The notes: generated from the letters alone by a model not told the origin. 64,000 bases of DNA from Flavobacterium lindanitolerans (GCF_002846575.1 NZ_PJND01000007.1:1736001-1800000); one strand, 5' to 3'. Shown: positions 36,069 to 44,889, counted from the stretch's first letter. Made by a program: numbers and translations.

Positions 36069-37229
36069 ATGGTAGTTAAAAACAAAAAAATAGCAATTAT
36101 TGGTGGTGGACCTGGAGGATTGACACTTGCCCGACTGCTGCAACAAAAAGGGGTTGATGTAACAGTATATGAAAGAGATGCGGGAAGATTTGTAAGAGTA
36201 CAGGGAGCCACACTCGACCTTCATGACGATTCAGGCCTTAAAGCACTCAAAGAGGCCGGACTATTGGAAGCGTTTAAAAAATATTACAGACCTGGTGCCG
36301 ACAAGATGCGTATTGCGGACCCATATGGTAACCTTGTTTACGACCAGCATAACGAACCTGATAATATGGCTGATTTTGGACACGAACACTTTCGCCCTGA
36401 AATAGACCGTGGTCCTTTGCGTGATTTGCTGCTTGATTCGTTACGACCGGAAACAATAGTATGGGATAGTCATATTACAGCATTAGAAAAGGAAAACGGT
36501 ATCTGGAAGCTTGTTTTTCAAAATGGAAAAACAGAAACAGCAGACCTGGTTATCGGGGCAGATGGTGCCAATTCAAAAATACGTCCTTATCTTACAACTA
36601 TCAGGCCCTTCTATTCCGGAATTACAGTCGTAGAAGGCAGTCTTTATGAGGCGGCGGAAAAAGCACCCCGCATCTATGAAATGGTTAAGGGTGGAAAAGT
36701 TTTTGCCTTTGGTAATCAAAAGTCACTTATTGTAAGCGCAAAAGGAGATGGAAGTCTCTCTTTTTATACAGGCTGTAAAACACAGGAAACCTGGGTACGC
36801 GATAGCGGTATTGATTTTAAAAATAGTAAGTCAGTAGCAACTTGGTTTCGTACAGAATTTTCAGATTGGGATGAAATCTGGATGGAATTATTTGTAACAG
36901 AAGGCACTTCTTTTGTCCCGCGTCCGCAGTACTGTATGCCGTTAGACCAGACATGGAAAGCACGGGCAGACAGTACTCTGATTGGTGATGCGGCACATTT
37001 GATGCCACCCTATGCCGGAGAAGGCGTAAATATGGCAATGCTTGATGCCCTTGAACTCAGCAATTGTCTTACGGGAACAGATTTTTTAGATATTGAAGAA
37101 GCAATTGCCCATTATGAAAAGCAGATGCGTAAAAGAGCCTCCGAAATTGCAAAAATGACATTAGAACAAACCGAAGCCCTGCATTCTGAAAATGCAATCT
37201 CCCATATGTTGGAATTGTTTAAAGAATAA
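36069..37229 (+). CDS. TetX-like FAD-dependent monooxygenase
   Basis: A 386-residue flavoprotein of the aromatic-hydroxylase group. IIGGGPGGLTLARLLQQ (FAD ADP motif at 12-17) is followed by VYERDAGRFVRVQGATLDLH. LVIGADGANSKIR and the GDAAHLMPPYAGEGVNM motif (Gly306-Asp307) complete the FAD fold. The layout, including TLDLHDDSGLKALKEAGLLEAF, closely matches the tetracycline-inactivating enzyme TetX. Identity to TetX was not calculated, and drug inactivation cannot be claimed from sequence. It is in a same-strand group with AraC, an AAA ATPase, a cupin and an aminoglycoside nucleotidyltransferase-like gene. Confidence 0.85.
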   Translation: MVVKNKKIAIIGGGPGGLTLARLLQQKGVDVTVYERDAGRFVRVQGATLDLHDDSGLKALKEAGLLEAFKKYYRPGADKMRIADPYGNLVYDQHNEPDNMADFGHEHFRPEIDRGPLRDLLLDSLRPETIVWDSHITALEKENGIWKLVFQNGKTETADLVIGADGANSKIRPYLTTIRPFYSGITVVEGSLYEAAEKAPRIYEMVKGGKVFAFGNQKSLIVSAKGDGSLSFYTGCKTQETWVRDSGIDFKNSKSVATWFRTEFSDWDEIWMELFVTEGTSFVPRPQYCMPLDQTWKARADSTLIGDAAHLMPPYAGEGVNMAMLDALELSNCLTGTDFLDIEEAIAHYEKQMRKRASEIAKMTLEQTEALHSENAISHMLELFKE

Positions 37230-37249
37230 ATGGGAATAATGATAATGAA

Positions 37250-37822
37250 ATGAAATACCAAAACAAGAACTTTTATATTCTTACCGGCGGTCCCGGTGTT
37301 GGCAAAACATCCGTTTTAAACGAACTGGAAAAAAGCGGTTACACTGTTATGCCAGAAACAGCACGTGCAATTATCAAAGAGCAGATGGCAACTGGCGGAG
37401 AGGCATTACCATGGAAAAGCAAGGAACTTTATATGCAGTTAATGGTAGAAGCTTCTGCTGAAAGCTACCGTGAGGCTATTTCTAAAAACAGTCTGCTTCC
37501 CGTTTTTTTTGATAGGGGAATTTTGGATGCAGTCTGCTATGCCCGAATGGTAGGTTTGGACCTGTCAAATGAAATACAGGAAATAGCAGAACATTATCAG
37601 TATAATACAAAAATATTCATCTTCCCGCCCTGGCAGGGTATCTACAAAACAGATGAGGAAAGAAAACAGGATTGGAAAGAAGCCGAAGCTACTTTTGAAG
37701 CCATGAAAAAGACCTATCAGGATTATGGCTATGAAATTATAGAAGTGCCAAAAGATACCGTTGAGAAGAGGAAGGAGTTTATAATAAATAGGATAAAGCA
37801 GAATACATCTGATGAAGATTAA
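37250..37822 (+). CDS. AAA-family nucleoside-kinase-like ATPase
   Basis: A 190-residue P-loop protein. The Walker A motif GGPGVGKTS is at 13-21 and a Walker B-like segment is LLPVFFDRGILDA near 80-92. It fits the AAA_28/NadR-like group, which phosphorylates small molecules or acts as a predicted ATPase. The segment MPETARAIIKEQ is conserved in that group. The substrate is unknown. It starts 20 bases after the TetX-like gene. Confidence 0.78.
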   Translation: MKYQNKNFYILTGGPGVGKTSVLNELEKSGYTVMPETARAIIKEQMATGGEALPWKSKELYMQLMVEASAESYREAISKNSLLPVFFDRGILDAVCYARMVGLDLSNEIQEIAEHYQYNTKIFIFPPWQGIYKTDEERKQDWKEAEATFEAMKKTYQDYGYEIIEVPKDTVEKRKEFIINRIKQNTSDED

Positions 37823-37939
37823 GTCAGAAGAATAAGTTTGAATTGGGAAAGGGATTTTAAATTGATGGATAACGATTGGAAAAGAGTGGGTTCAATCAAG
37901 CGTTATTTTTTATAACTTCGTCTTTATAGTCTGAAGAAA

Positions 37940-38302
37940 ATGGAAAAAGTAACTATCGCCCAAAAGCTTTCTTTATTTAACGATTACTGGAACCCAAGAA
38001 TTGTTGGAGAATTAAACGGGCAACATGTCAAACTGGTAAAATTTCAGGGTGAATTTGTATGGCATAAACACGACAATGAAGACGAAATGTTTTTGGTGGT
38101 CAAAGGCCAATTCAACATGGAATTTCGGGATAAGACCGTTGAACTCAAAGAGAACGAATTTTTGATTGTACCACGCGGAGTTGAACACAGGCCTGTAGCG
38201 CCACAGGAAGTATCTGTTTTGCTGTTTGAACCTGCATCGACACTTAATACAGGCGATGCAGAAAAAAGCGACCTTACAAAACGAACCCTGGATACGATTT
38301 AG
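37940..38302 (+). CDS. Cupin domain protein
   Basis: A 120-residue single-domain cupin. Metal-binding motif 1 is FVWHKHDNEDEMFLVVKGQF (about residues 34-53) with two histidines and a glutamate. Motif 2 is PRGVEHRPVAP (about 77-87). It probably binds a divalent metal and a small ligand; no substrate can be inferred. The next gene starts four bases after its stop, so the two are co-transcribed. Confidence 0.85.
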   Translation: MEKVTIAQKLSLFNDYWNPRIVGELNGQHVKLVKFQGEFVWHKHDNEDEMFLVVKGQFNMEFRDKTVELKENEFLIVPRGVEHRPVAPQEVSVLLFEPASTLNTGDAEKSDLTKRTLDTI

Positions 38303-38306
38303 CACA

Positions 38307-39185
38307 ATGGAAAACAAAAGAGAAACCCAATTAATGGAAATCATGGATTGGGCGACATCGAATGATGACATCAGGGCGGTGCTACTAACAAGTTCGCTTG
38401 TTAATCCCTATGCTCCGGTAGACCAGTTTAGCGATTTGGATATTGAGTTTGTCGTGAGTAACCTGCAACAGTTCTTGTCAGATGATAGTTGGGTAGAGAA
38501 TTTCGGCAAAAAAATAGCCATGATTGTAGAAAACGAAGAAGCATTTGAAGGCAAACACGCCATGCGCATGGTTTTTTATGAAGATTATACCAAAGTGGAC
38601 TATAAAATCTATTCCGTAGATAAATTTCTCGAAGAAGTAAACAATGAAGAATTGCAGGAAGATTGGGATGTAGGCTATAAGGTACTGCTGGACAAAGACG
38701 ACATTACAAAAAACATGAAGCCGCCAACCTATAATGCGGTTATGGTTAAAAAACCTACAGAACAGGAGTTTACAACCCTATTTAATGATTTTTGGTGGGA
38801 CATGACCTATGTGGCGAAATGCCTGTGGCGCGATGATCTTTTTTATGCCAAATTCATGCTTGAAGACAATATGAGAACGCAATACTTCCAGAAAATGATA
38901 GAATGGCATATAGGGCTGGAGCACAACTGGAATGTATCAACCAATAAAAAAGGGAGATTGTTTAAAAAGTACCTTTCTCCCGAAATGTGGAAAAAGATAG
39001 AAGCCACTTTTTCCGGCAGTGACATACAGGACAATTGGCGTGCCTTGTTTGCCTATGCAGATATAGGTACAGAACTGGGAACCGCAATGTCGCAAAAACT
39101 GGGCTATGCATATCCTGCAGAACTTGATTCTAAAATCAGAAACTATCTGAATCACGTAAAATCAATGGAAGGTAAGGATAGCTAA
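38307..39185 (+). CDS. Aminoglycoside 6-adenylyltransferase-like protein (AadS/ANT(6) family)
   Basis: A 292-residue nucleotidyltransferase. The motif SSLVNPYAPVDQFSDLDIEF (residues 29-48) carries the DxD pair at Asp43 and Asp45, and VDYKIYSVDKF supplies the third acidic strand. The C-terminal helical part (RTQYFQKMIEWHIG, WRALFAYADIG) matches the ANT(6)/AadS family that adenylylates streptomycin. The usual Gly-Ser of the family is Ser-Ser here, so activity is uncertain. The ATG at 38307 is preferred over an upstream in-frame ATG inside the cupin gene. Confidence 0.82.
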   Translation: MENKRETQLMEIMDWATSNDDIRAVLLTSSLVNPYAPVDQFSDLDIEFVVSNLQQFLSDDSWVENFGKKIAMIVENEEAFEGKHAMRMVFYEDYTKVDYKIYSVDKFLEEVNNEELQEDWDVGYKVLLDKDDITKNMKPPTYNAVMVKKPTEQEFTTLFNDFWWDMTYVAKCLWRDDLFYAKFMLEDNMRTQYFQKMIEWHIGLEHNWNVSTNKKGRLFKKYLSPEMWKKIEATFSGSDIQDNWRALFAYADIGTELGTAMSQKLGYAYPAELDSKIRNYLNHVKSMEGKDS

Positions 39186-39229
39186 CGACTGCAAACATCA
39201 ACGGAATCATTAACCTGAAAAATAATGTT

Positions 39230-40102
39230 ATGAAAAATCTGAAATTACTATGGAGTGCCGTTTTCTTATTCTATGGGTTGGCCTCTCAGGCGGCAAAGGT
39301 AGACACGCTTGCAATTCCTAGTGTTGCCATGAACAAAACCTATAATGCGGCAGTTGTCCTTCCTAATTCATATGCAAAAAGCAAGGCGAAATATCCGGTT
39401 GTATATTTGCTGCATGGTGCTTACGGACATTTCAGAGACTGGCTAAATGTTACATCAAAAAACAGGACGGTTAAGAATTTGGCAGACCAGTATGATATTA
39501 TCATTGTCATGCCGGAAGGCGAAACGTTTAGCTTCTATCTGGACAGTCCCGCCAATAAAGGCAGCCAGTTCGAAACCTATATTACTAAAGAAGTCGTACA
39601 GAAAATAGACCAGACCTACAGGACAATCAATGAGAAAAAAGGCCGGGTTATTACCGGATTGTCAATGGGAGGACATGGCGCGTTGTATTTGTCAGCCAAA
39701 CACCCGGACATATATGCGGCAGCCGGAAGTATGAGCGGAGCTGTTGACATGGGAACCATGAAAAATATGGGAATCGATACACCGGAGAGAATTGACCAAT
39801 TGATGGAACCTGTTTTTGGGTCTCAGGGAGCACCTCAGGAAGTATATGCCGCACATGCAGTGTTGAATATGATAGATAAAATGAAAGCAAACGGTCTGCC
39901 TCTTATTATTGACTGTGGTGTTGATGATTTTCTGATTGGGCCTAATAGGGAATTACACAGGAGATTGGTTTACAGTAAGGTGCCGCATGATTATACAGAA
40001 CGGCCGGGTGCCCATACTTGGGAATATTGGGAAAATTCCTTGCCTTATCATGTGTTGTTTTTTTCCAAAATATTTAAAGTAAACAACGCAACAGCCCAAT
40101 AA
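39230..40102 (+). CDS. Secreted esterase-family alpha/beta hydrolase
   Basis: A 290-residue protein with signal peptide MKNLKLLWSAVFLFYGLASQA. The rest is an esterase-D/FrmB-like alpha/beta hydrolase. The nucleophile is Ser145 in GLSMGGHGAL, the acid is probably in IIDCGVDDFL and the histidine in RPGAHTWEYW. YPVVYLLHGAYGHFRDW is the oxyanion-loop strand. Targets of such secreted enzymes include feruloyl and acyl esters. It is 44 bases behind the nucleotidyltransferase gene but functionally separate. Confidence 0.88.
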   Translation: MKNLKLLWSAVFLFYGLASQAAKVDTLAIPSVAMNKTYNAAVVLPNSYAKSKAKYPVVYLLHGAYGHFRDWLNVTSKNRTVKNLADQYDIIIVMPEGETFSFYLDSPANKGSQFETYITKEVVQKIDQTYRTINEKKGRVITGLSMGGHGALYLSAKHPDIYAAAGSMSGAVDMGTMKNMGIDTPERIDQLMEPVFGSQGAPQEVYAAHAVLNMIDKMKANGLPLIIDCGVDDFLIGPNRELHRRLVYSKVPHDYTERPGAHTWEYWENSLPYHVLFFSKIFKVNNATAQ

Positions 40103-40202
40103 GCCTTAATAATAAAGAAATAACAGTTTCTTAAAAAACAAAATAAAAAGTTTTTTAGAGCGTTCTTTGTAGTATGCTATCAAAAACAAGCATGCCCTGA
40201 TA

Positions 40203-40826
40203 ATGAAATTTTTACAAGCACTATTTATTCTATTTGCAGTCAATGCAACCGCACAATCAGAATTAGGAATTGGAATTGCAACTATAAAATATACAAGTAA
40301 CTCTGTTTTGAATTTGTATGCAGCCGCTTATGATAAAGAGCCAAAACAGATTATTCAGTTTTACCAGGACGAAGTAACAGGAAGCCCTGACATACGCGAT
40401 ATTGAATCAGTTGAAAAATGGCTGAAACCGGAAGGTTTCTTTTTGGACTATGACCAATTGGTTTTCCGATGCAAATCAGAAGAACGTTTTTGGATTGAGG
40501 TAATCGTAAATAACGAAACCGGTGAGTCTTACTGGATAAGAAAGACAAAATCGGTTGACTTGGATACTTGGGAAGGTTTTCTGAAAAATGCATTTATGAT
40601 TTCCCGAAATTCTTTCCCGCAAGAAATCAAAGCACAACCTAATGATTCAGCCAGAACAATTCCTTTTGATGGCGAAGATTGCTTTCAGGTCAAGTCTATG
40701 AAAGGCGACTGGATTCAGATTTTTACGGGCTCGCATTGTGATGATGACGGAAATCCCATAAAATCAGGATGGATTCGTTGGAAACAAGAAAATGAGATAT
40801 TAATTGATTACTTTTTGACATCTTAG
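40203..40826 (+). CDS. Uncharacterised exported protein
   Basis: A 207-residue protein with a signal peptide cut near residue 18 (FAVNATAQ). I do not recognise the family. The mature part is beta-rich with many tryptophans (KWLKPEGFF, RFWIEVIVNNETGESYWI, KGDWIQIF, SGWIRWK) and a single cysteine pair (GEDCFQV, GSHCDDDGN) that could form a disulphide. It stands alone, with a repeat array after its stop. Confidence 0.6.
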   Translation: MKFLQALFILFAVNATAQSELGIGIATIKYTSNSVLNLYAAAYDKEPKQIIQFYQDEVTGSPDIRDIESVEKWLKPEGFFLDYDQLVFRCKSEERFWIEVIVNNETGESYWIRKTKSVDLDTWEGFLKNAFMISRNSFPQEIKAQPNDSARTIPFDGEDCFQVKSMKGDWIQIFTGSHCDDDGNPIKSGWIRWKQENEILIDYFLTS

Positions 40827-40831
40827 AAAGA

Positions 40832-40871
40832 GGTGCTAAGTTGCTAAGGTTCCAAGATGCTAAGTTTAGAA
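40832..40871. repeat. Degenerate tandem octamers (GNTGCTAA type)
   Basis: Five octamers in phase: GGTGCTAA, GTTGCTAA, GGTTCCAA, GATGCTAA, GTTTAGAA. The array starts six bases after the stop of the upstream gene. Confidence 0.65.
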
Positions 40872-40902
40872 ACCTTACATCGAAATGTGCTATACCCTAA
40901 CT

Positions 40903-40958
40903 AGCGTCTCTGCGTCTTTGCGTGAAAACAGCTGCTCGCAAAAACGCAGAGATGCAAA
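40903..40958. repeat. 8-bp-phased palindromic repeat (CTTTGCG type, copy 2)
   Basis: Octamers GCGTCTCT, GCGTCTTT, GCGTGAAA, ACAGCTGC, TCGCAAAA, ACGCAGAG, ATGCAAAA follow one another. CTCTGCG (40908-40914) pairs with CGCAGAG (40945-40951), and TTTGCG (40917-40922) with CGCAAA (40937-40942). It shares CTTTGCGTGAAA and TGCTCGCAAA with 15221-15276. Confidence 0.7.
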
Positions 40959-41076
40959 ATTCATCAAATAGAAGACTTCCTAGCAGAAGTCTTTTTTTGT
41001 TAAAACACCTAAAAACTGAACATTCCTATAATTCAAATAACGTAATTTGCAGGAAAAGAAATCAGCGGATATTGTT

Positions 41077-41313
41077 ATGGTAAAGAAGCTAAAAGAAGAA
41101 ATCCTCCTAAAGGACGCTTCAATAAAGAAGATACAATTTGATAAATATTGGTTTTATGACCTGAAGGACGTTGCCGATTATTTAAATGAAGACCTTTCTG
41201 AAGTAGAATATATTCACCTGCCTTTTGTTGTAGATGAGGTAAAAATCAACACCAAATGTGCGACATTGGAAGATATTGAACGTGCCAGGACTGCCAAAGG
41301 AAAAACGATTTAA
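41077..41313 (+). CDS. Small conserved-looking protein, role unknown
   Basis: 78 residues from ATG 41077; a TTG at 41047 would add ten. The stretch YWFYDLKDVADYLNEDLSEV faintly recalls Bro-N/antirepressor-type domains, but this is weak. It is rich in Lys and Glu, with no membrane segment. It ends ten bases before the next gene and may be co-transcribed with it. I cannot assign a function. Confidence 0.5.
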   Translation: MVKKLKEEILLKDASIKKIQFDKYWFYDLKDVADYLNEDLSEVEYIHLPFVVDEVKINTKCATLEDIERARTAKGKTI

Positions 41314-41322
41314 TTGGGTAGT

Positions 41323-42315
41323 ATGAAAACGATTTGCGGCTGGCTGTTTTTTTTGAATCTTTTTTTTATAGCTGATATGGCAGCGCAAATTTCTGGTTGT
41401 ACAGACCCGTTATCTAAAAATTACAATCCGGAAGCAACAATAAATGACGGGAGTTGCCAATATAAAAGAGCAGCAATTCGACCTGAATTTTCAAAAAAGC
41501 TGGATGAAAAATTACACGAAACTTCGGGATTGATTTTTTGGAATGGAAAATTATGGACACATAATGATGATAAAGACACGGTTATTTATGGAATTGGTAC
41601 CATTTCGGGAAATATCCAGGAAAGTTATGGACTAAAAAAAGTAGTCAATAAAGATTGGGAAGAAATCTCCCAGGACAGCAGTTATCTGTATATAGGCGAT
41701 TTTGGCAACAATGTGGGCGGTAACAGAACGGACCTGCATATTTTAAGAATTGAAAAGAAATCCCTTGCCATAAACCCTGTCATAGATACTATCTCTTTCC
41801 GTTATTCAGACCAGGCCAATCTCCTCATACCATCAAAAGCCAACCAAACCGATTATGACGGCGAGGCTATGGTAGTTTCAAAAGACAGTATTTATATTTT
41901 TACCAAACAATGGACATCCAAAAAAACGGCCCTCTATTCATTGCCTAAAACTCCGGGAAATCATGTTGCCCAACTAAAAACAGTACATGACATTCGTGGA
42001 TTAGTTACGGGTGCGGTATTTTTACAAGCAGAAAGTACCATTGTTTTGTGCGGCTACTCAAAACACCTCAAGCCTTTTTTATATCTCTTGTATGATTTTC
42101 ACGGAACCGATTTTTTTACCGGAAATAAAAGAAGAATTAAACTACGATTGCCTTTTCATCAGATTGAAGGTATTGCTACACAAGACGGATTCCATTATTA
42201 TGTAACCAATGAAAATTTTTCGAGAAAGCCATTTATCAATAAAACGCAGAAATTGCATAAAGTAGATTTGAGTTCTTTTTTGCAAAATTATTTGAAAGCA
42301 AAAACGAAAGAGTAG
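41323..42315 (+). CDS. Secreted beta-propeller-like protein
   Basis: A 330-residue exported protein. The start at ATG 41323 gives a signal peptide (MKTICGWLFFLNLFFIADMAAQ). Immediately after it is a GCTDPLSKNYNPEATINDGS motif, a disulphide-linked loop common in secreted Bacteroidota proteins. The rest is beta-rich with ETSGLIFWNGKLWTHNDD, YLYIGDFGNN and NQTDYDGEAMV, which look like blades of a propeller (SdiA-regulated or phytase-like). No catalytic site is evident. Confidence 0.62.
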   Translation: MKTICGWLFFLNLFFIADMAAQISGCTDPLSKNYNPEATINDGSCQYKRAAIRPEFSKKLDEKLHETSGLIFWNGKLWTHNDDKDTVIYGIGTISGNIQESYGLKKVVNKDWEEISQDSSYLYIGDFGNNVGGNRTDLHILRIEKKSLAINPVIDTISFRYSDQANLLIPSKANQTDYDGEAMVVSKDSIYIFTKQWTSKKTALYSLPKTPGNHVAQLKTVHDIRGLVTGAVFLQAESTIVLCGYSKHLKPFLYLLYDFHGTDFFTGNKRRIKLRLPFHQIEGIATQDGFHYYVTNENFSRKPFINKTQKLHKVDLSSFLQNYLKAKTKE

Positions 42316-42350
42316 TGGTAATTAATCTTTACAAATTTTTTTATTACTGT

Positions 42351-44006
42351 TTATTTTTTTATTAGCTTTTTAATTATTTTGTCCTGACCATTTTCTATTA
42401 TGATAGTATAGATCCCTGTCGGCAGATCTGAAATATTTAATTGAGTTGAATATCCGCTTAACTCATAGTTGTTTTTTAGGATGAGTCTTCCGGTCACATC
42501 TATGATTTTAGCATTAAAAGATGATAAGTCATGTTCACTTTCAATATTTACAACTGATGAACTTGGGTTTGGATAAAGCATAATATTTATATCTGATATT
42601 TCTTTGTTTTTTAAGATTTCAGAACTGTTTCTACCGCTAGCATTGCTGAATATAATAGTTGTAGTATTACTTACGTAAAATTTGTTATTAATCAAACTTA
42701 TTAAAGCTCTTCTGTAATAAAAGGTCCCGCTAGAGTTTCTGCCTCCAGGGCGAGTAGGAGTATAATCTTGCGAATTAGCACCATCTATGTTATACCAAAT
42801 AATCTGATTGTTAACTATGATGCCTTTTTGCCATTGAATATAAAATTCAGCATTATGCATAGGAGACCCAACGATTGGATCAATTGAGTTGTTTGAAAAA
42901 TAAGTTTTGTCACAACATATAGTATTGTTAATGCCTCCAGTAGATACCACATAAATTGTTACTTCATTACTTGACATTGGAATATTATAAGTGTCAAATA
43001 TTAATCTTCTGTAAGCTTTGACCTCAGTAGCGTTGATGGGAGGAGTATAATTTATTTGATTAGCATTTGGAATATTTTTCCAGCCATAAATATTATACCA
43101 AACATTATATGATGCATAGCCACCATAAGCTTGATGTTCTGCAACGACTCTTTCTTGCCACTGGTAAGTATTGTTTGGTTGGCCGTTTACATTTCCTGCT
43201 GTTCCTATAATAGTTTCGGGGGTACCACCATATTCAATTGTTTGATTCTGTTCTATTGAGTTTGAGATATTAAGACGTTTAATATAATTATCATATCGAG
43301 AATATGGCCTTTCAGTGTATATATTAAATACATAAGTTGGACTAGTGGTAGATTGATTTTCTTTTAAATGCATTTGAACAGGCTCATAAATTTCTTTACC
43401 TCTATCTGTTGAATAAGGAACAGTTTCTCCTGAGGGTCTTTTAATAAACCATTTTAAATAATCAGTATTAACGCTTGGGCTATTCCATGGCAATATTGGT
43501 ATGCCTCCAAATGGAATACGTTCAAAACCACAGGTATGGCAAGCGTTTCCACCGCCACCAGGTTGTCCTCCAGGCTCACTTGTAGTATCTTTTTTTATAG
43601 ATATGTTTGCGCTTTTAGTTATTATACCTGAAAATGTCTTATATTCTGCATAAAGTATTCCTCCTGTTGTATCAAATTGGGCACTGTCAAGAGTTAGACG
43701 AAAACTTTTTATAGCAAAAGTCGATCCGAGAAAGAGAAGTGAACCACCATCTCCACCATTTGCAACTATGGCCGGGAGTGAAGGAGCCTTTTTGTAATAA
43801 ATTGTTATTGTTCCGGGAGAACTATCGCTAGGTACTGTGTTGAGATTAACTGCCGCATTTAGATAGACACTTACAGATGATGATGTACCTAAATTAATTG
43901 TTGTGCCACTAATTCCAACATTATTTACTGTTATTCCGTCTATAGTAACTTGACAAAACAGATAATTAGAAATTAGTATTGTAAAAAATAATAATATTTT
44001 TTTCAT
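42351..44006 (-). CDS. T9SS-secreted protein of unknown function
   Basis: A 551-residue protein with signal peptide MKKILLFFTILISNYLFC. It has an N-terminal beta domain (about 20-140) and a CHTCG motif after a glycine-rich linker near 150-160. Repeated Ig- or PKD-like beta segments follow (YQWQERVVAEHQAYGGY, FYIQWQKGIIVNNQI, each with a Tyr/Trp-rich strand and a TYTPPIN/DYTPTRP-like end). The last 75 residues are a type A T9SS sorting domain (IMLYPNPSSSVVNIE, LPTGIYTIII, IIKKLIKK). Composition is AT-rich, like the other T9SS gene. The function is unknown. Confidence 0.78.
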   Translation of the reverse strand: MKKILLFFTILISNYLFCQVTIDGITVNNVGISGTTINLGTSSSVSVYLNAAVNLNTVPSDSSPGTITIYYKKAPSLPAIVANGGDGGSLLFLGSTFAIKSFRLTLDSAQFDTTGGILYAEYKTFSGIITKSANISIKKDTTSEPGGQPGGGGNACHTCGFERIPFGGIPILPWNSPSVNTDYLKWFIKRPSGETVPYSTDRGKEIYEPVQMHLKENQSTTSPTYVFNIYTERPYSRYDNYIKRLNISNSIEQNQTIEYGGTPETIIGTAGNVNGQPNNTYQWQERVVAEHQAYGGYASYNVWYNIYGWKNIPNANQINYTPPINATEVKAYRRLIFDTYNIPMSSNEVTIYVVSTGGINNTICCDKTYFSNNSIDPIVGSPMHNAEFYIQWQKGIIVNNQIIWYNIDGANSQDYTPTRPGGRNSSGTFYYRRALISLINNKFYVSNTTTIIFSNASGRNSSEILKNKEISDINIMLYPNPSSSVVNIESEHDLSSFNAKIIDVTGRLILKNNYELSGYSTQLNISDLPTGIYTIIIENGQDKIIKKLIKK

Positions 44007-44136
44007 GATTTTAAGAATTTTGTTTTTATTTTGAATAAGTTAAAAAAAATAAAACAAAAATAGTAGGTTTTTTCTTTAAAATCATGCTGTAGGAAAATAT
44101 TAGCATTTATTTTTTAAAAAATTATTTTTTTGGCCT

Positions 44137-44144
44137 TATTTTTG
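44137..44144 (+). promoter_or_regulatory. -7 promoter box of the lipoprotein gene
   Basis: TATTTTTG. A transcript from here would start about seven bases later, almost on the ATG at 44156, so the next ATG at 44180 is the better start. Confidence 0.45.
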
Positions 44145-44179
44145 AAACATAAGTAATGAACATATTAAAAAATAATATT

Positions 44180-44728
44180 ATGAAAAGAATACTTTTACTT
44201 TTAGCTATCGTCGGAATGACGGCATTACAAGGTTGTAGCAATGATGACGACCGCGTTGATAACGATACAGTCGGATTAGTTTTTGATATTAATAAAAGCT
44301 TTAATGCACAAGGAGAAATTATATTCCCGTTTAATGCAGGTGAAGTTTTTTCTGGCGATGTAGTTTTAATCTACTGGATGGAAAGTACTACTACTAACGG
44401 AAATCCGGTTTGGAGATTAATTCCGCAAAATATTTATTTCCCTAATAATGAATATCCAAGTATATCAGGATATTTAACTTATAACTATGATTTTACAACT
44501 ACGGAGGCTAAAATTTGGACAGAAACTGATATTAACCTTGCTTCCATCCCAAATTATAGTGTAGGCCAGTTCTTTAGAGTTATAGTTGTTCCTGGGCAAA
44601 ACCCAATATTCGCAAGGTCTGCAGGAAGTAAAGGTAAGACAGTAACTCAGACAGTCGATTATAAAGATTATGAAGCTGTAGTTAAAGCATATGGCATTAA
44701 GGAAGAAAATATAGTAACAAGAAAATAA
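44180..44728 (+). CDS. Uncharacterised lipoprotein
   Basis: A 182-residue lipoprotein. The start at 44180 gives MKRILLLLAIVGMTALQGC with a clear lipobox (Cys19), followed by acidic NDDDRVDND. The mature part is a beta-rich domain ending GQFFRVIVVPGQ, then an ARSAGSKG loop and YKDYEAVVKAYGI. This ending is similar to that of the collagen-like lipoprotein at 25179, so the two are probably distant paralogues. The function is unknown; a surface or periplasmic lipoprotein is likely. Confidence 0.68.
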   Translation: MKRILLLLAIVGMTALQGCSNDDDRVDNDTVGLVFDINKSFNAQGEIIFPFNAGEVFSGDVVLIYWMESTTTNGNPVWRLIPQNIYFPNNEYPSISGYLTYNYDFTTTEAKIWTETDINLASIPNYSVGQFFRVIVVPGQNPIFARSAGSKGKTVTQTVDYKDYEAVVKAYGIKEENIVTRK

Positions 44729-44730
44729 TT

Positions 44731-44757
44731 AAAAGAGACTTCGGTCTCTTTTTTTTT
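44731..44757 (+). terminator. Terminator with a TTCG loop
   Basis: AAGAGAC and GTCTCTT around TTCG, a very stable tetraloop, followed by a T-run. Confidence 0.85.
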
Positions 44758-44889
44758 GACAAAAGGTAAATCTTACAAATCTATCAAAGAATTCCACAAC
44801 ATTAGTTACGTAGATTGTCGCCAGTTTTGTATCGTATTACATAAATAAATTAGAAATACGACATTAAATAATTCACAGCAAATACAGTT

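Noticed and set aside
40832..40958. Possible CRISPR array
   Set aside because: Repeat units are 8 bases and continuous, with no unique spacers and no cas genes in the window.
41077..41313. Phage antirepressor (Bro-N) and hence a prophage remnant
   Set aside because: The resemblance is limited to a short DVADYL stretch, and no other phage gene is present.
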